A stretch of DNA of 64,000 nucleotides from Burkholderiales bacterium (GTDB lineage: Bacteria; Pseudomonadota; Gammaproteobacteria; Burkholderiales; SG8-41): contig JAIEPF010000002.1 of NCBI GenBank assembly GCA_019749945.1, positions 75,914 to 139,913 on the forward strand. The letters run 5' to 3'. The position numbers were made by a program, and so were the translations under genes. The first letter of the stretch is position 1, and the number at the start of each line of letters is the position of its first letter. Shown piece after piece: positions 43,655-51,883 of this stretch. Under the pieces are notes generated by a model, which searched no databases, was not told the origin of the DNA, and saw only the letters and a list, made by a program, of their open reading frames with translations.

Positions 43655-44884
43655 TTATTTTTTGGCCATCGCAGCCGATCCCAGATCCCAGATCGGCAGG
43701 AACACACCCAGCGCCAGAATCAGCACCAGAATGCCCAGCAGGATGATCAGGATGGGCTCGATCTGCGCGCTGAGATTCTTCGGGTCGTATTCCACTTCAC
43801 GCTGGTACATGTCGGCGATTTCCCCGGTCAGGTCATCGAGCGCGCCGGACTCCTCGCCGACCGCGATCATCTGCAGCACCACCGGCGTGAATACGCCCGC
43901 ATCACGGGCCGTGCGCAGCACCGATTCACCGCGTTCCACACCCTCGCGCATGCGGGTGATGCGGTTGCTGACGTAAACATTGTCCACGGTATTCGCCACC
44001 ATGCTGAGACCGCTGGTGACCGGCACGCCGCTGCTGAACGCCAGCGAAAAACTGCGCGCGAAACGCGCCAGCGTCGCCTTCAGGATGATCGGTCCCGCCA
44101 CGGGGATCCGCAGCTTCATGTGATCCCACTGCATGCGCCCCACCGGCGTATTGGTCCAGGCACGAAAAACGAACACCGCCGCAACCAGACCCGCCAGCAG
44201 GAACGGCCAGTACTCGACCATGAAATTCGAAAACCCGATCAAGAGCTTGGTCATCGTCGGCAGTTCGACCTTGAAGCCCGCGTAAATTTTGGCAAACGCC
44301 GGAATCACCCAGATGTTGATGATGACGATGGCGATGCTCATGGTCGCCACCACGAAGGTCGGATAACGGATCGCGGCCTTGACCTGATCGCGCATGAATT
44401 TTTCGAATTCGAGGTGATGGAACAGGCGCAGGAAAACCTCCTCCAGCCGTCCCGTTCCTTCGCCCACGCTGACCATCGCGGTATAGAACTGGCCGAACAC
44501 CTCCGGATGCCGCGCCAGCGAGGCGGACAGCTCACGGCCGGTATCCAGGCTTTCACGCAGATCGCGCACGACCTCGGCAAACCGCGGATTTTCCGTGGAT
44601 TCCTCCAGCCCCTTCAGCGCGCCCATGATCGGCACGCCGGCCTTCAGCAGCGTGTACATCTGCCGGCTGAACAGCAGGACTTCGGTGTGGGTGATTTTTC
44701 TCTTGCCGAAACTGAAATTCAGGCCGGCGCTTTCGGAACGCGGCGGCGCCGACGGCTTGATCTCCAGCGGCACCACGCCCAGGCCAAAGAGCTGACCCGC
44801 CACCGCGCCGCTGTCCGCGCCCTCGAGTACGCCCTGCACCGCCTCGCCGCGTCCGTTACGACCCTTGTAGGAAAAAAAAGGCAT
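43655..44884 (-). CDS. mshG: MSHA inner-membrane platform protein MshG (PilC/GspF family)
   Basis: This 409-residue protein has the duplicated T2SSF domain. The first copy begins at about residue 70 (VLLFSRQMYTLLKAGVPIMGALKGLEE) and the second at about 275 (ARFARSFSLAFSSGVPVTSGLSMVANTV). Hydrophobic segments are at about 170-195, 215-240 and at the C-terminus. It would couple the MshE ATPase to pilin polymerisation. The start is MPFFSYKGRNGRGEAVQG, matching PilC-type N-termini. Confidence 0.95.
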   Translation of the reverse strand: MPFFSYKGRNGRGEAVQGVLEGADSGAVAGQLFGLGVVPLEIKPSAPPRSESAGLNFSFGKRKITHTEVLLFSRQMYTLLKAGVPIMGALKGLEESTENPRFAEVVRDLRESLDTGRELSASLARHPEVFGQFYTAMVSVGEGTGRLEEVFLRLFHHLEFEKFMRDQVKAAIRYPTFVVATMSIAIVIINIWVIPAFAKIYAGFKVELPTMTKLLIGFSNFMVEYWPFLLAGLVAAVFVFRAWTNTPVGRMQWDHMKLRIPVAGPIILKATLARFARSFSLAFSSGVPVTSGLSMVANTVDNVYVSNRITRMREGVERGESVLRTARDAGVFTPVVLQMIAVGEESGALDDLTGEIADMYQREVEYDPKNLSAQIEPILIILLGILVLILALGVFLPIWDLGSAAMAKK

Positions 44885-44891
44885 GCGCCGG

Positions 44892-46598
44892 CTAATCCGC
44901 GAGCTGGCTGCTGACGCGCATCGCCTCATCCGGCGATGTCCTGCCCGCGGCGGCCAGTTGCGCCGCGTGATGGCGCAGGGTCCGTCCGGCCAGCTGCTGG
45001 CGGGCAACCTCCATGAACCGCTGCACATTTTCCTGGTTCGCCGCTTCCACCACCGGTTTGGTCATTTCCAGCATCTCGTAGACGCCGGTGCGGCCGACGT
45101 AGCCGGTGCCGTTGCAATAGGAACAGCCGCGACCGCGCTTGTAGGCCTGTTTATCCACATCCGCGCCGAGTTCGCTGCGCAGCCACTCGTGTTCCGACGG
45201 CAGCGGCTGATAATCCTCGATGCAGCTCTCGCAGATCACCCGCACCAGGCGCTGGGCAATCACCAGCTGCAAAGACAGGGCCACCATGTAACGGGGCGCC
45301 CCCATGTCGAGCAGGCGCACCGGCGTGCTGGCGGCGTCGTTGGTGTGCAGTGTCGAGAACACCATGTGGCCGGTCATCGATGCGCGCAGCCCGGTTTCGA
45401 CGGTTTTTTCATCGCGCATCTCGCCGACCAGAATCACGTCCGGATCCTGGCGCAGCGCCGAACGCAGCACGCGGTCAAACGACAGTTCGATTTTTTCATT
45501 GATCTGCACCTGGTTGATGCCGGGCAAGCGATATTCCACCGGGTCTTCCACCGTGATGATCTTGCGTTCCGCCGTATTGAGTTCGTTGAGCGCCGCATAC
45601 AGCGTGGTGGTCTTGCCGCTGCCCGTCGGACCGGTCACCAGCACCATGCCGCTGGGGCGCTGTATCACCTCGCGCACCTTGGCCAGCATGTCGGCGGGTA
45701 TGCCGATGTTGTCGAGGGCGAGGATGCCGCTGCCCTGATTCAGCAGACGCATCACCACCGACTCGCCATGCTGGGTGGGCATGGTCGAAATCCGCACGTC
45801 GACCGCGGTATTCCTGACCTTGATCGCAAACCGCCCGTCCTGCGGCATGCGTTTTTCGGCAATGTCCAGACCGGACATGAGTTTCAGGCGCAGCACGACC
45901 GCCTGCGCAATTTTGCCGTCTGTTTCGGTCTGCAAATGCAGCACGCCGTCGATACGGAAACGGATCTGCAGGCGTTTTTCCTGGGGCTCGATATGAATGT
46001 CCGAGGCCCGCGCCTGGGTGGCATCCTCGAACACGGTTTGCAGCAGTTTGACAACCGGTGCCTCCTCTGCGCCCGGTGTCGTGGCGAGGGTGGCGAAATC
46101 AACCGCCCCCGAATCGCCGATGTCGGCGCCCAGTTCCTGGGCAAGGCCGGTAATCTGCTCGGTGCGCCGGTAGCTGCGGTCGATTGCGCGCAGCAATTCG
46201 GTTTCGGTGACGACCGCAAGGTCGATTTCCCGCTTCAGCAGGCGGGTGATCTCGTCGTACGCCGTGAGATCCGTCGGGTCGGCCATCCCTACGGTATAAA
46301 CCTCGCCCTTGTCTTCGAGCACCATGGCGCGGAAACGGCGCGCCTGGGTTTCCGGCAGCCTGGCCACCACTTCGCGCTTGAAGTTGTAGTGCTTGAGGTC
46401 GACATAAACCGCACCGAGCTGACGCGCCAGGGCCTTGGAAATCTGCTCCTCGGTGATGAATTTTTTCTCGATCAGGACATGGCCCAGCCGGCGTCCGGTT
46501 TTTTTCTGTTCTTCGAGGGCATGCTTCAACTGCTCCTCGTTCAGCAGTTTTTGCTGGACAAGGATGTCGCCGAGGCGGATTTTTTCAGGACGGGCCAT
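44892..46598 (-). CDS. mshE: MSHA pilus extension ATPase MshE with c-di-GMP-binding MshEN domain
   Basis: This 568-residue GspE/PilB-type hexameric ATPase has an N-terminal MshEN domain with two 24-residue motifs: RLGDILVQQKLL-x4-LKHAL and RLGHVLIEKKFI-x4-ISKAL. These are the elements known to bind c-di-GMP in Vibrio cholerae MshE. The core shows Walker A GPTGSGKTTTL, the Asp box, Walker B ILVGEMRD, the His box and a CxxC pair (CESC ... CSYC). It is first gene of the structural block and has a sigma-54-type promoter upstream. Confidence 0.95.
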   Translation of the reverse strand: MARPEKIRLGDILVQQKLLNEEQLKHALEEQKKTGRRLGHVLIEKKFITEEQISKALARQLGAVYVDLKHYNFKREVVARLPETQARRFRAMVLEDKGEVYTVGMADPTDLTAYDEITRLLKREIDLAVVTETELLRAIDRSYRRTEQITGLAQELGADIGDSGAVDFATLATTPGAEEAPVVKLLQTVFEDATQARASDIHIEPQEKRLQIRFRIDGVLHLQTETDGKIAQAVVLRLKLMSGLDIAEKRMPQDGRFAIKVRNTAVDVRISTMPTQHGESVVMRLLNQGSGILALDNIGIPADMLAKVREVIQRPSGMVLVTGPTGSGKTTTLYAALNELNTAERKIITVEDPVEYRLPGINQVQINEKIELSFDRVLRSALRQDPDVILVGEMRDEKTVETGLRASMTGHMVFSTLHTNDAASTPVRLLDMGAPRYMVALSLQLVIAQRLVRVICESCIEDYQPLPSEHEWLRSELGADVDKQAYKRGRGCSYCNGTGYVGRTGVYEMLEMTKPVVEAANQENVQRFMEVARQQLAGRTLRHHAAQLAAAGRTSPDEAMRVSSQLAD

Positions 46599-46627
46599 TC
46601 AGTTTTCGCTCAAAATGGAGGTGATGA

Positions 46628-46643
46628 TGCAAAGGCCATGCCA
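46628..46643 (-). promoter_or_regulatory. Sigma-54 (RpoN) type promoter of mshE
   Basis: On the minus strand TGGCATG-GCCT-TTGCA: one mismatch from the TGGCACG-N4-TTGCW consensus and exact GG-N10-GC spacing. It lies 30 bases before the mshE ATG, leaving a leader of roughly 15-20 bases. Confidence 0.72.
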
Positions 46644-46754
46644 CGACTCTGGATTTCGACCCGTTGCTGCGCGAATTGCGCATGTTGTTGATATTTAAGG
46701 ATATCCGGTTAAGCGCCCGATGACAACCCGACACATTCCCGCGCCAGGCGTCTG

Positions 46755-47219
46755 ATGTTCGACATCGTGCTGTACGAACCGGAGATCGCGCCCAACACCG
46801 GCAATGTGCTGCGCCTCGCGGCAAACACCGGCGCCCGGCTGCATCTGGTCAGGCCGCTGGGTTACACGCTGAGCGACCGCACACTGGCGCGGGCGGGCCT
46901 CGATTACGCGGCGCGTGCCGCAATGACCGTGCATGACGACTGGGCCGCCTGTCAGGCCCATTTTTCCGCGCGGCGCCTGCTTGCCGTCACCACTCGCGGC
47001 AAGCTGCGTTATGACGCCTGGCGCTACGCCGCGGGGGATGTGCTGCTGTTCGGTCCGGAAACCCGCGGCCTGCCGGCCATCGTGCTCGATGCCCTGCCGG
47101 ATACGCAGCGTCTGCGTCTGCCGATGCAGCCGGGCAATCGCAGCCTGAACCTGTCCAACGCGGTTGCGATTGTGGTCTATGAAGCCTGGCGCCAGTGCGG
47201 TTTCAGCAACGGCGCATAA
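46755..47219 (+). CDS. trmL: tRNA (cytidine/uridine34-2'-O)-methyltransferase TrmL
   Basis: This 154-residue SPOUT methyltransferase modifies the wobble base of tRNA-Leu isoacceptors. Motifs are YEPEIAPNTGNVLRLAANTGA at the N-terminus, LLFGPETRGLP, and the knot segment LRLPMQPGNRSLNLSNAVAIVVYE. It is convergent with gpsA, with a five-base gap and no obvious terminator. Confidence 0.95.
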   Translation: MFDIVLYEPEIAPNTGNVLRLAANTGARLHLVRPLGYTLSDRTLARAGLDYAARAAMTVHDDWAACQAHFSARRLLAVTTRGKLRYDAWRYAAGDVLLFGPETRGLPAIVLDALPDTQRLRLPMQPGNRSLNLSNAVAIVVYEAWRQCGFSNGA

Positions 47220-47224
47220 CCGGC

Positions 47225-48232
47225 TCAGCGGCCGTCGGGTTTTGATCCGGCATGTTCCGGTTTGGCGTCGCGCGCGAGCAGCTCGCGAACCACGGTCGCC
47301 GCCTGTCCGGGCTGTTCCAGCAACCGGCACACCGCATCGGTGATCGGCATTTCAATGCCGCGTTCCTGCGCCCGGCGGCGCACTTCACCGGCGGTGAACA
47401 CGCCCTCGGCGACATGCCCCAGACCGGCTTGCGCCGTGGCTGCCGCCTCGCCGCGCGCCAGCGCCAGTCCGATGCGGCGGTTGCGTGACAGGTCGCCGGT
47501 CGAGGTCAATATCAGATCGCCGACACCGGACAGTCCCATGAAGGTTTGCGCACGCCCGCCCAGCGCCACGCCGAAACGCGTCATTTCCGCCAGACCGCGG
47601 GTGATCAGCGCCGCGCGGGCATTGAGCCCGAGGCCCAGACCGTCGCAGACCCCGGCCGCGATTGCGATCACGTTTTTGACCGCGCCGCCGACCTCGACGC
47701 CCACGACGTCATCGTGTGAATACACCCGCAGCACGGGGCCATGCAGCGCCTGCGCGGCGGCAATCGCCAGCGCGCGGTCCGCCGCCGCCAGCGTCAGCGC
47801 AGCCGGCAGCCCGCCGGCCACTTCCTGCGCAAAACTGGGGCCGGAGAGCACGGCGCCGGCGGCGGCACCCATCTCCTCGGCGAAAACTTCGTGCGGCAGC
47901 CGCGCATCCGGGCGTTCAAAACCCTTGCATAACCAGATCACCGGTGTCGTGCAGCGCGCTTCGCGAATCGCGCGCAGCGTCGCGCGCAGGCCCGCGACCG
48001 TCACGGCGATCACCAGATAATCGCGGCCGGTGATCGCCCGGCGCAGATCGGATTCCGGCTGCAGCGCTTCGGGAAATCCGCAACCGGGCAGGTAGCGGTC
48101 GTTGACGCGGCGGCTGTGCATTGCCGCGACCTGTGCCGCATCGCGCGCCCACAAGCTGACTTTGTGCCGTGTTGCAAGATTGATGGCGAGGGCGGTGCCC
48201 CATGCGCCGGCGCCGAGCATGGCGATGTTCAT
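47225..48232 (-). CDS. gpsA: glycerol-3-phosphate dehydrogenase [NAD(P)+]
   Basis: This 335-residue enzyme makes sn-glycerol 3-phosphate for phospholipid synthesis. The dinucleotide site is [16 protein letters not shown] at the N-terminus. [26 protein letters not shown] and the catalytic lysine in [21 protein letters not shown] are visible. The usual neighbours secB and grxC lie upstream on the same strand. Confidence 0.97.
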   Translation of the reverse strand: MNIAMLGAGAWGTALAINLATRHKVSLWARDAAQVAAMHSRRVNDRYLPGCGFPEALQPESDLRRAITGRDYLVIAVTVAGLRATLRAIREARCTTPVIWLCKGFERPDARLPHEVFAEEMGAAAGAVLSGPSFAQEVAGGLPAALTLAAADRALAIAAAQALHGPVLRVYSHDDVVGVEVGGAVKNVIAIAAGVCDGLGLGLNARAALITRGLAEMTRFGVALGGRAQTFMGLSGVGDLILTSTGDLSRNRRIGLALARGEAAATAQAGLGHVAEGVFTAGEVRRRAQERGIEMPITDAVCRLLEQPGQAATVVRELLARDAKPEHAGSKPDGR

Positions 48233-48275
48233 GATACGGCGCGGGTTTCAGCGGTTACTGCGCCGGGGAACACGC

Positions 48276-48743
48276 TCATTCACCCCAGACATCCGCGGCA
48301 CGCACATAACCGGCGCTGCCATCACGGTGTTTGACACGCACCCAGCCCGCATTCGCGGTTTCGAGCATTTCCAGCAGCAGATCGCGCTGCGCTTCAAACA
48401 CGACGGGGGCGTCATCGGCGGGTTTCTGGCGCACGCTCGCCGCCGTCCTGAGCAATACGTTACGTGTCGTATCTAGCGATTTGGTTTCGGCCCAGGACAG
48501 GCTGCCGGCGGCATCGCGAACCTTGACCCAGCCCTCGACCTGCACCACGACTTCCAGCGGATAACCGCGGCTGACGATGTAGAGTTTGCGCGCCTTGACC
48601 GAGGGGGCATCGTAGAGCACCACCGCCGCCTCGGCCGCGGAGCGGAACTCCGCAGCACCCGCCGTCGCCGGCTGGCCGAAAACCAGCACCACTGCGACAA
48701 TCAGGTTGCGCGCAGCAGTAACGAGGTTGCGTGCAATAACCAT
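48276..48743 (-). CDS. secreted SH3-domain protein
   Basis: This 155-residue protein has a signal peptide (LIVAVVLVFGQPATAGAAEF) and two SH3-like repeats: YPLEVVVQVEGWVKVRDAAGSLSWAE (about 60-85) and the C-terminal LLEMLETANAGWVRVKHRDGSAGYVRA. Such domains usually bind cell-wall peptides. It lies between secB and gpsA, six bases after secB, and probably belongs to that operon. The start is the ATG, not the in-frame GTG just before it. Confidence 0.85.
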   Translation of the reverse strand: MVIARNLVTAARNLIVAVVLVFGQPATAGAAEFRSAAEAAVVLYDAPSVKARKLYIVSRGYPLEVVVQVEGWVKVRDAAGSLSWAETKSLDTTRNVLLRTAASVRQKPADDAPVVFEAQRDLLLEMLETANAGWVRVKHRDGSAGYVRAADVWGE

Positions 48744-48748
48744 CACTG

Positions 48749-49216
48749 TCAGTTCGGCGCGCCGGCCTTGGCTGCCTGCTCCTGCTGCAACTGGCGCATG
48801 CGCTCCTGGTAGGCCGCGTCGAAACTCATGTGCTGCAACACCACCGGTGGAAAACCGGCGCGTGTCATCACGCTGGCCACCACTTCACGGGCATAAGGCA
48901 GCAGCGTGCCCGGGCACAACACGCCGAGCACGGCGTCGAGTTCCTGCGGCGGCAGGTTGACGATCTGGAAAATGCCGGCCTGTGCGACCTCGACCAGGAA
49001 TGCCGTCTTGTCCTTGATCTTGGCGGTCACCGTCACCGTCAGCACGGCCTCGTACAGGCCGGGCTGCTCGAGCGGACTTGCGCCGTTGTGGATATTGATT
49101 TCAATCTGCGGGGTTTCACGCTCGAGGAAAACCTGGGGCGCATTGGGGATTTCCAGCGACAGGTCCTTCAGGTAAATCTTCTCGATGCCGAACTGCGGTT
49201 GCTGCTGCTCACTCAT
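48749..49216 (-). CDS. secB: protein-export chaperone SecB
   Basis: This 155-residue tetrameric chaperone keeps preproteins unfolded for SecA. The conserved start QPQFGIEKIYLKDLSLEIPNAPQVF, and VVQ-like core PPQELDAVLGVLCPGTLLPYAREVVASVMTRAGFPPVVL, are typical. The 3' tail is Gln-rich. It follows grxC. Confidence 0.97.
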   Translation of the reverse strand: MSEQQQPQFGIEKIYLKDLSLEIPNAPQVFLERETPQIEINIHNGASPLEQPGLYEAVLTVTVTAKIKDKTAFLVEVAQAGIFQIVNLPPQELDAVLGVLCPGTLLPYAREVVASVMTRAGFPPVVLQHMSFDAAYQERMRQLQQEQAAKAGAPN

Positions 49217-49257
49217 TGCCGGAATTCCTCGGGGCGGGGTTTGGGGTCGTTTAACAA

Positions 49258-49512
49258 TCAGGATGCGAGCAGCGGATCCAGCTTGCCGGCTCGATCCAGC
49301 GCAGCCAGATCATCGTAGCCGCCGACATGGGTGTCGCCGATATAAATCTGCGGCACCGTGCGGCGTCCGGTTTTTTCCATCATCGCGCTGCGTTCGGCCG
49401 GATCAAGGTCGACACGGATCTTGTCGATCGCGGCGCCCTTGCTCTGCAGCAGGCGCTCGGCCATCTGGCAGAACGGGCAGACGGCGGTGGTATACATGCG
49501 GACCCTGGCCAT
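49258..49512 (-). CDS. grxC: glutaredoxin 3
   Basis: This 84-residue thiol-disulphide oxidoreductase has the dithiol active site CPFC in YTTAVCPFCQMAERLL. The cis-Pro TVPQIYIGDTHVGGYDDL and the glutathione-binding GG follow. It lies 17 bases after the rhodanese gene and before secB. Confidence 0.96.
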   Translation of the reverse strand: MARVRMYTTAVCPFCQMAERLLQSKGAAIDKIRVDLDPAERSAMMEKTGRRTVPQIYIGDTHVGGYDDLAALDRAGKLDPLLAS

Positions 49513-49529
49513 GGCGCTGCCGTCCCGGA

Positions 49530-49976
49530 CTATCTCTTTTCGAGCGGCATGCCGGCCTGTTGCCAGGCACCGATGCCGCCGTTCAGGTTGACCGCTGCAT
49601 TGAAACCGTTGCCGCGCAGCAGCTGCACTGCGGCGGGCGAACGCGTGCCGCTGCGGCAGACCACGATCAGCGCGCGATCCTTGAATTTTTCAAGTTCCTT
49701 GACGCGCTCGGCCAGCTGTTTCTCGGGCACATGCCGGGCGCCGGCGATATGGCCGGCCTCGTATTCCCCGGTGTCGCGCAGGTCGATCACCAGGGCGTCC
49801 TTGCGGTTGATCAACTGCACCGCCTCGACAACGCCGACCTCACGACCGGCGCGGAACGGGCGCATCACCAGCGGCCACAGCAGCATCACGCCAGTGGCCA
49901 CTGCTCCGCCGAACAACATCATGTTGAACGGACTTTTCTGCAGAAAAACAAAAAAAGCTTCTATGGAAGGCATCAT
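49530..49976 (-). CDS. membrane-anchored rhodanese-like protein
   Basis: This 148-residue protein has an N-terminal transmembrane helix (about residues 16-34) and a single rhodanese domain. The active-site loop is CRSGTR in ALIVVCRSGTRSPAA, with the catalytic Cys present. It resembles YibN, found at this place beside grxC-secB. The start overlaps the preceding oligosaccharyltransferase stop by four bases. The sulphur acceptor is unknown. Confidence 0.92.
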   Translation of the reverse strand: MMPSIEAFFVFLQKSPFNMMLFGGAVATGVMLLWPLVMRPFRAGREVGVVEAVQLINRKDALVIDLRDTGEYEAGHIAGARHVPEKQLAERVKELEKFKDRALIVVCRSGTRSPAAVQLLRGNGFNAAVNLNGGIGAWQQAGMPLEKR

Positions 49977-51736
49977 CTGCTACCCGGAACGTGAGCAGCG
50001 GATTCTAACAGAGGACGGAAACGCGCCGGCTGTTCGCGGGCAAGATTCTCCAGTTCACGCTTGAATTCGGGCGGGGCGGCTGGATAGACCCGCCGCAATC
50101 GAAGCAGCAGGGCCTGCGCCTCGGATGTACGATCAGCCAGCGTCAGCAACAGCACCTGCCGATAAAGCAAAACCAGCCTCGGGGTGAACCGGATCACCCG
50201 TTCGTTCAGCAACAACCGGTACGACAGATTTTTCTCGGTCACGGCCCATGGGGCAGCGGCAACCAGTTCGACGTACGGGATCAATATGGAGTTCTGGTAG
50301 AGCCGCGCCGCCAGCGCCGGAGCATCCACGCTCCGCGACTGATCGCCCGAAGGCTGAAGCAGCCCCTGAAGCTGGCGGTAATCCGCCCACAGGATCGCAA
50401 GATTGAAGGCGCCGATAAAAATCACTGCGGCGGTAAACATCCGGCCCACCCGCGCCAGTTGCGGAACAAAAACCGGCCCCGCACCCAACCCCAGCAGCAA
50501 TGCTGCAATGCCAAGAAAATACGCATACCACAGCGGATATTCCAGCATGCTGTGTATGCCGAACACACCCAGAGTCGCGAGCAGCCACCACTGGCGGGCA
50601 TCGGGGCGAACCCGCAGCACGGCGACCATCCACGCCAGCAGCGGCGCCACAACCAGAACCAGGCCAACTGCGCCGGTCTCGACAAAAAGCTGCAGCGGCA
50701 GGTTGTGCGCATTGTTATAAAACACCGCGGGACCGATTCCGCCGGGCTCGGCTATAAAATCGAAATACCGTCCGGCAAACGCGCCCCAACCGATACCGAG
50801 AACCGGCGACTCCATGGCAATCGACCAGGCCGCCGTCCAGACTCCGATGCGGTCGGTAACGCTCTCCGCCCCTGAAAACAGCCGGTCTATGGCTGTGATC
50901 GCGGCCTGCTCCGGCGGCTTGAGCCAGCCCGCCCCCACCGCGACCTGCATCGCATAATGCAATATCAGGAAAACACCCGCCCACAAAAACAGCCGTCGCG
51001 CCGCGCGGTCCTCAGACACCGACCGCAACCAGAACGCGCAGCCAAACGCCGCGAGCAGATACAGCCAGGGACTGCGCGACCCCGACACGCCGAGCACAAA
51101 CAGCAACGGCAAAACGCAGATGGCCGCGACCGGCAGCGGCAGGCGACCACGGGCGTGCAGGTACGCCAGGCTCAACAACCCCAGGGTCGTGTAGGTGGCA
51201 AAGTGATTGGGCTGCGCCAGATTGCCGAATATCGCAGCGCCCTGCAGACGCACGACAAAGTCATTCAACGGCGTTATCACATTGAAATACTGGATCACGC
51301 CAATCGCCGAACTCAGCAACGCCCCCGCAAGCAGTGCGGCCGCGACAACCGCAAGGACATGCTCCATGCCGCAAATCCGCAGCAGAGCCCGCCCCGCAAT
51401 CACCAGCAGACCGGCCCAGACCAGATACAACGAACCGGCAAGCGCATGGCCGAAATAAGGTGACCAGCCCATGACGCCGTGAACGATCAACAGCAATGCG
51501 AGGCCAAAAGGTGCGAGTGCAACCCAGGGCACCTCGGCGGCAATCCAGGTGCGGCGATCGAGCATGACGGTCATCACGCCCAGCCCCAGCGCAAATGCCA
51601 GCCACTCGGTATAAAACGACGTCAGCGGGAAATTATGAAAAGGCTGCTGGAACGGCACCACGCAGAGCAGCGCAAGTGACGCCAGGCTCAGATGAATCAG
51701 CGGGCCGCGCGCGGAGGCCTGACTCAAGGACGGCAC
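49973..51736 (-). CDS. PglL/Wzy-like O-oligosaccharyltransferase or O-antigen ligase
   Basis: This 587-residue protein has about 12 hydrophobic segments. The Wzy_C/PglL hallmarks are AIFGNLAQPNHFATYTTLG (the conserved QPNHFA box) and HSMLEYPLWYAYFLGIAALLLG (LEYPLW box), followed by a soluble C-terminal tail. This combination marks the PglL/TfpO branch that transfers glycans onto type IV pilins, rather than WaaL. With an MSHA pilus locus 3 kb away, the pilins are plausible substrates. It is divergent from gpmI. Confidence 0.85.
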   Translation of the reverse strand: MPSLSQASARGPLIHLSLASLALLCVVPFQQPFHNFPLTSFYTEWLAFALGLGVMTVMLDRRTWIAAEVPWVALAPFGLALLLIVHGVMGWSPYFGHALAGSLYLVWAGLLVIAGRALLRICGMEHVLAVVAAALLAGALLSSAIGVIQYFNVITPLNDFVVRLQGAAIFGNLAQPNHFATYTTLGLLSLAYLHARGRLPLPVAAICVLPLLFVLGVSGSRSPWLYLLAAFGCAFWLRSVSEDRAARRLFLWAGVFLILHYAMQVAVGAGWLKPPEQAAITAIDRLFSGAESVTDRIGVWTAAWSIAMESPVLGIGWGAFAGRYFDFIAEPGGIGPAVFYNNAHNLPLQLFVETGAVGLVLVVAPLLAWMVAVLRVRPDARQWWLLATLGVFGIHSMLEYPLWYAYFLGIAALLLGLGAGPVFVPQLARVGRMFTAAVIFIGAFNLAILWADYRQLQGLLQPSGDQSRSVDAPALAARLYQNSILIPYVELVAAAPWAVTEKNLSYRLLLNERVIRFTPRLVLLYRQVLLLTLADRTSEAQALLLRLRRVYPAAPPEFKRELENLAREQPARFRPLLESAAHVPGSR

Positions 51737-51883
51737 CGGCGCGGCGCGGTGCGCATGCCGGCGGGCGCCGGCAACGATTTAAACACGGCAAGCTGTTCGG
51801 TCATGACTCTCCCGGTGCGCCCAAGCTGATGGAAATGATTTAGAATCGCATTGTATCGCAATTTAAAAAATATCATTAAAATC

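Noticed and set aside
44883..46691. 602-codon plus-strand frame opposite mshE
   Set aside because: Antisense of a highly conserved ATPase; the translated product has no conserved pattern.
46625..46698. Calling the 24-codon plus-strand frame a gene
   Set aside because: The Shine-Dalgarno match is strong, but the bases double as a sigma-54 element on the other strand and there is no further evidence. Kept only as a finding.
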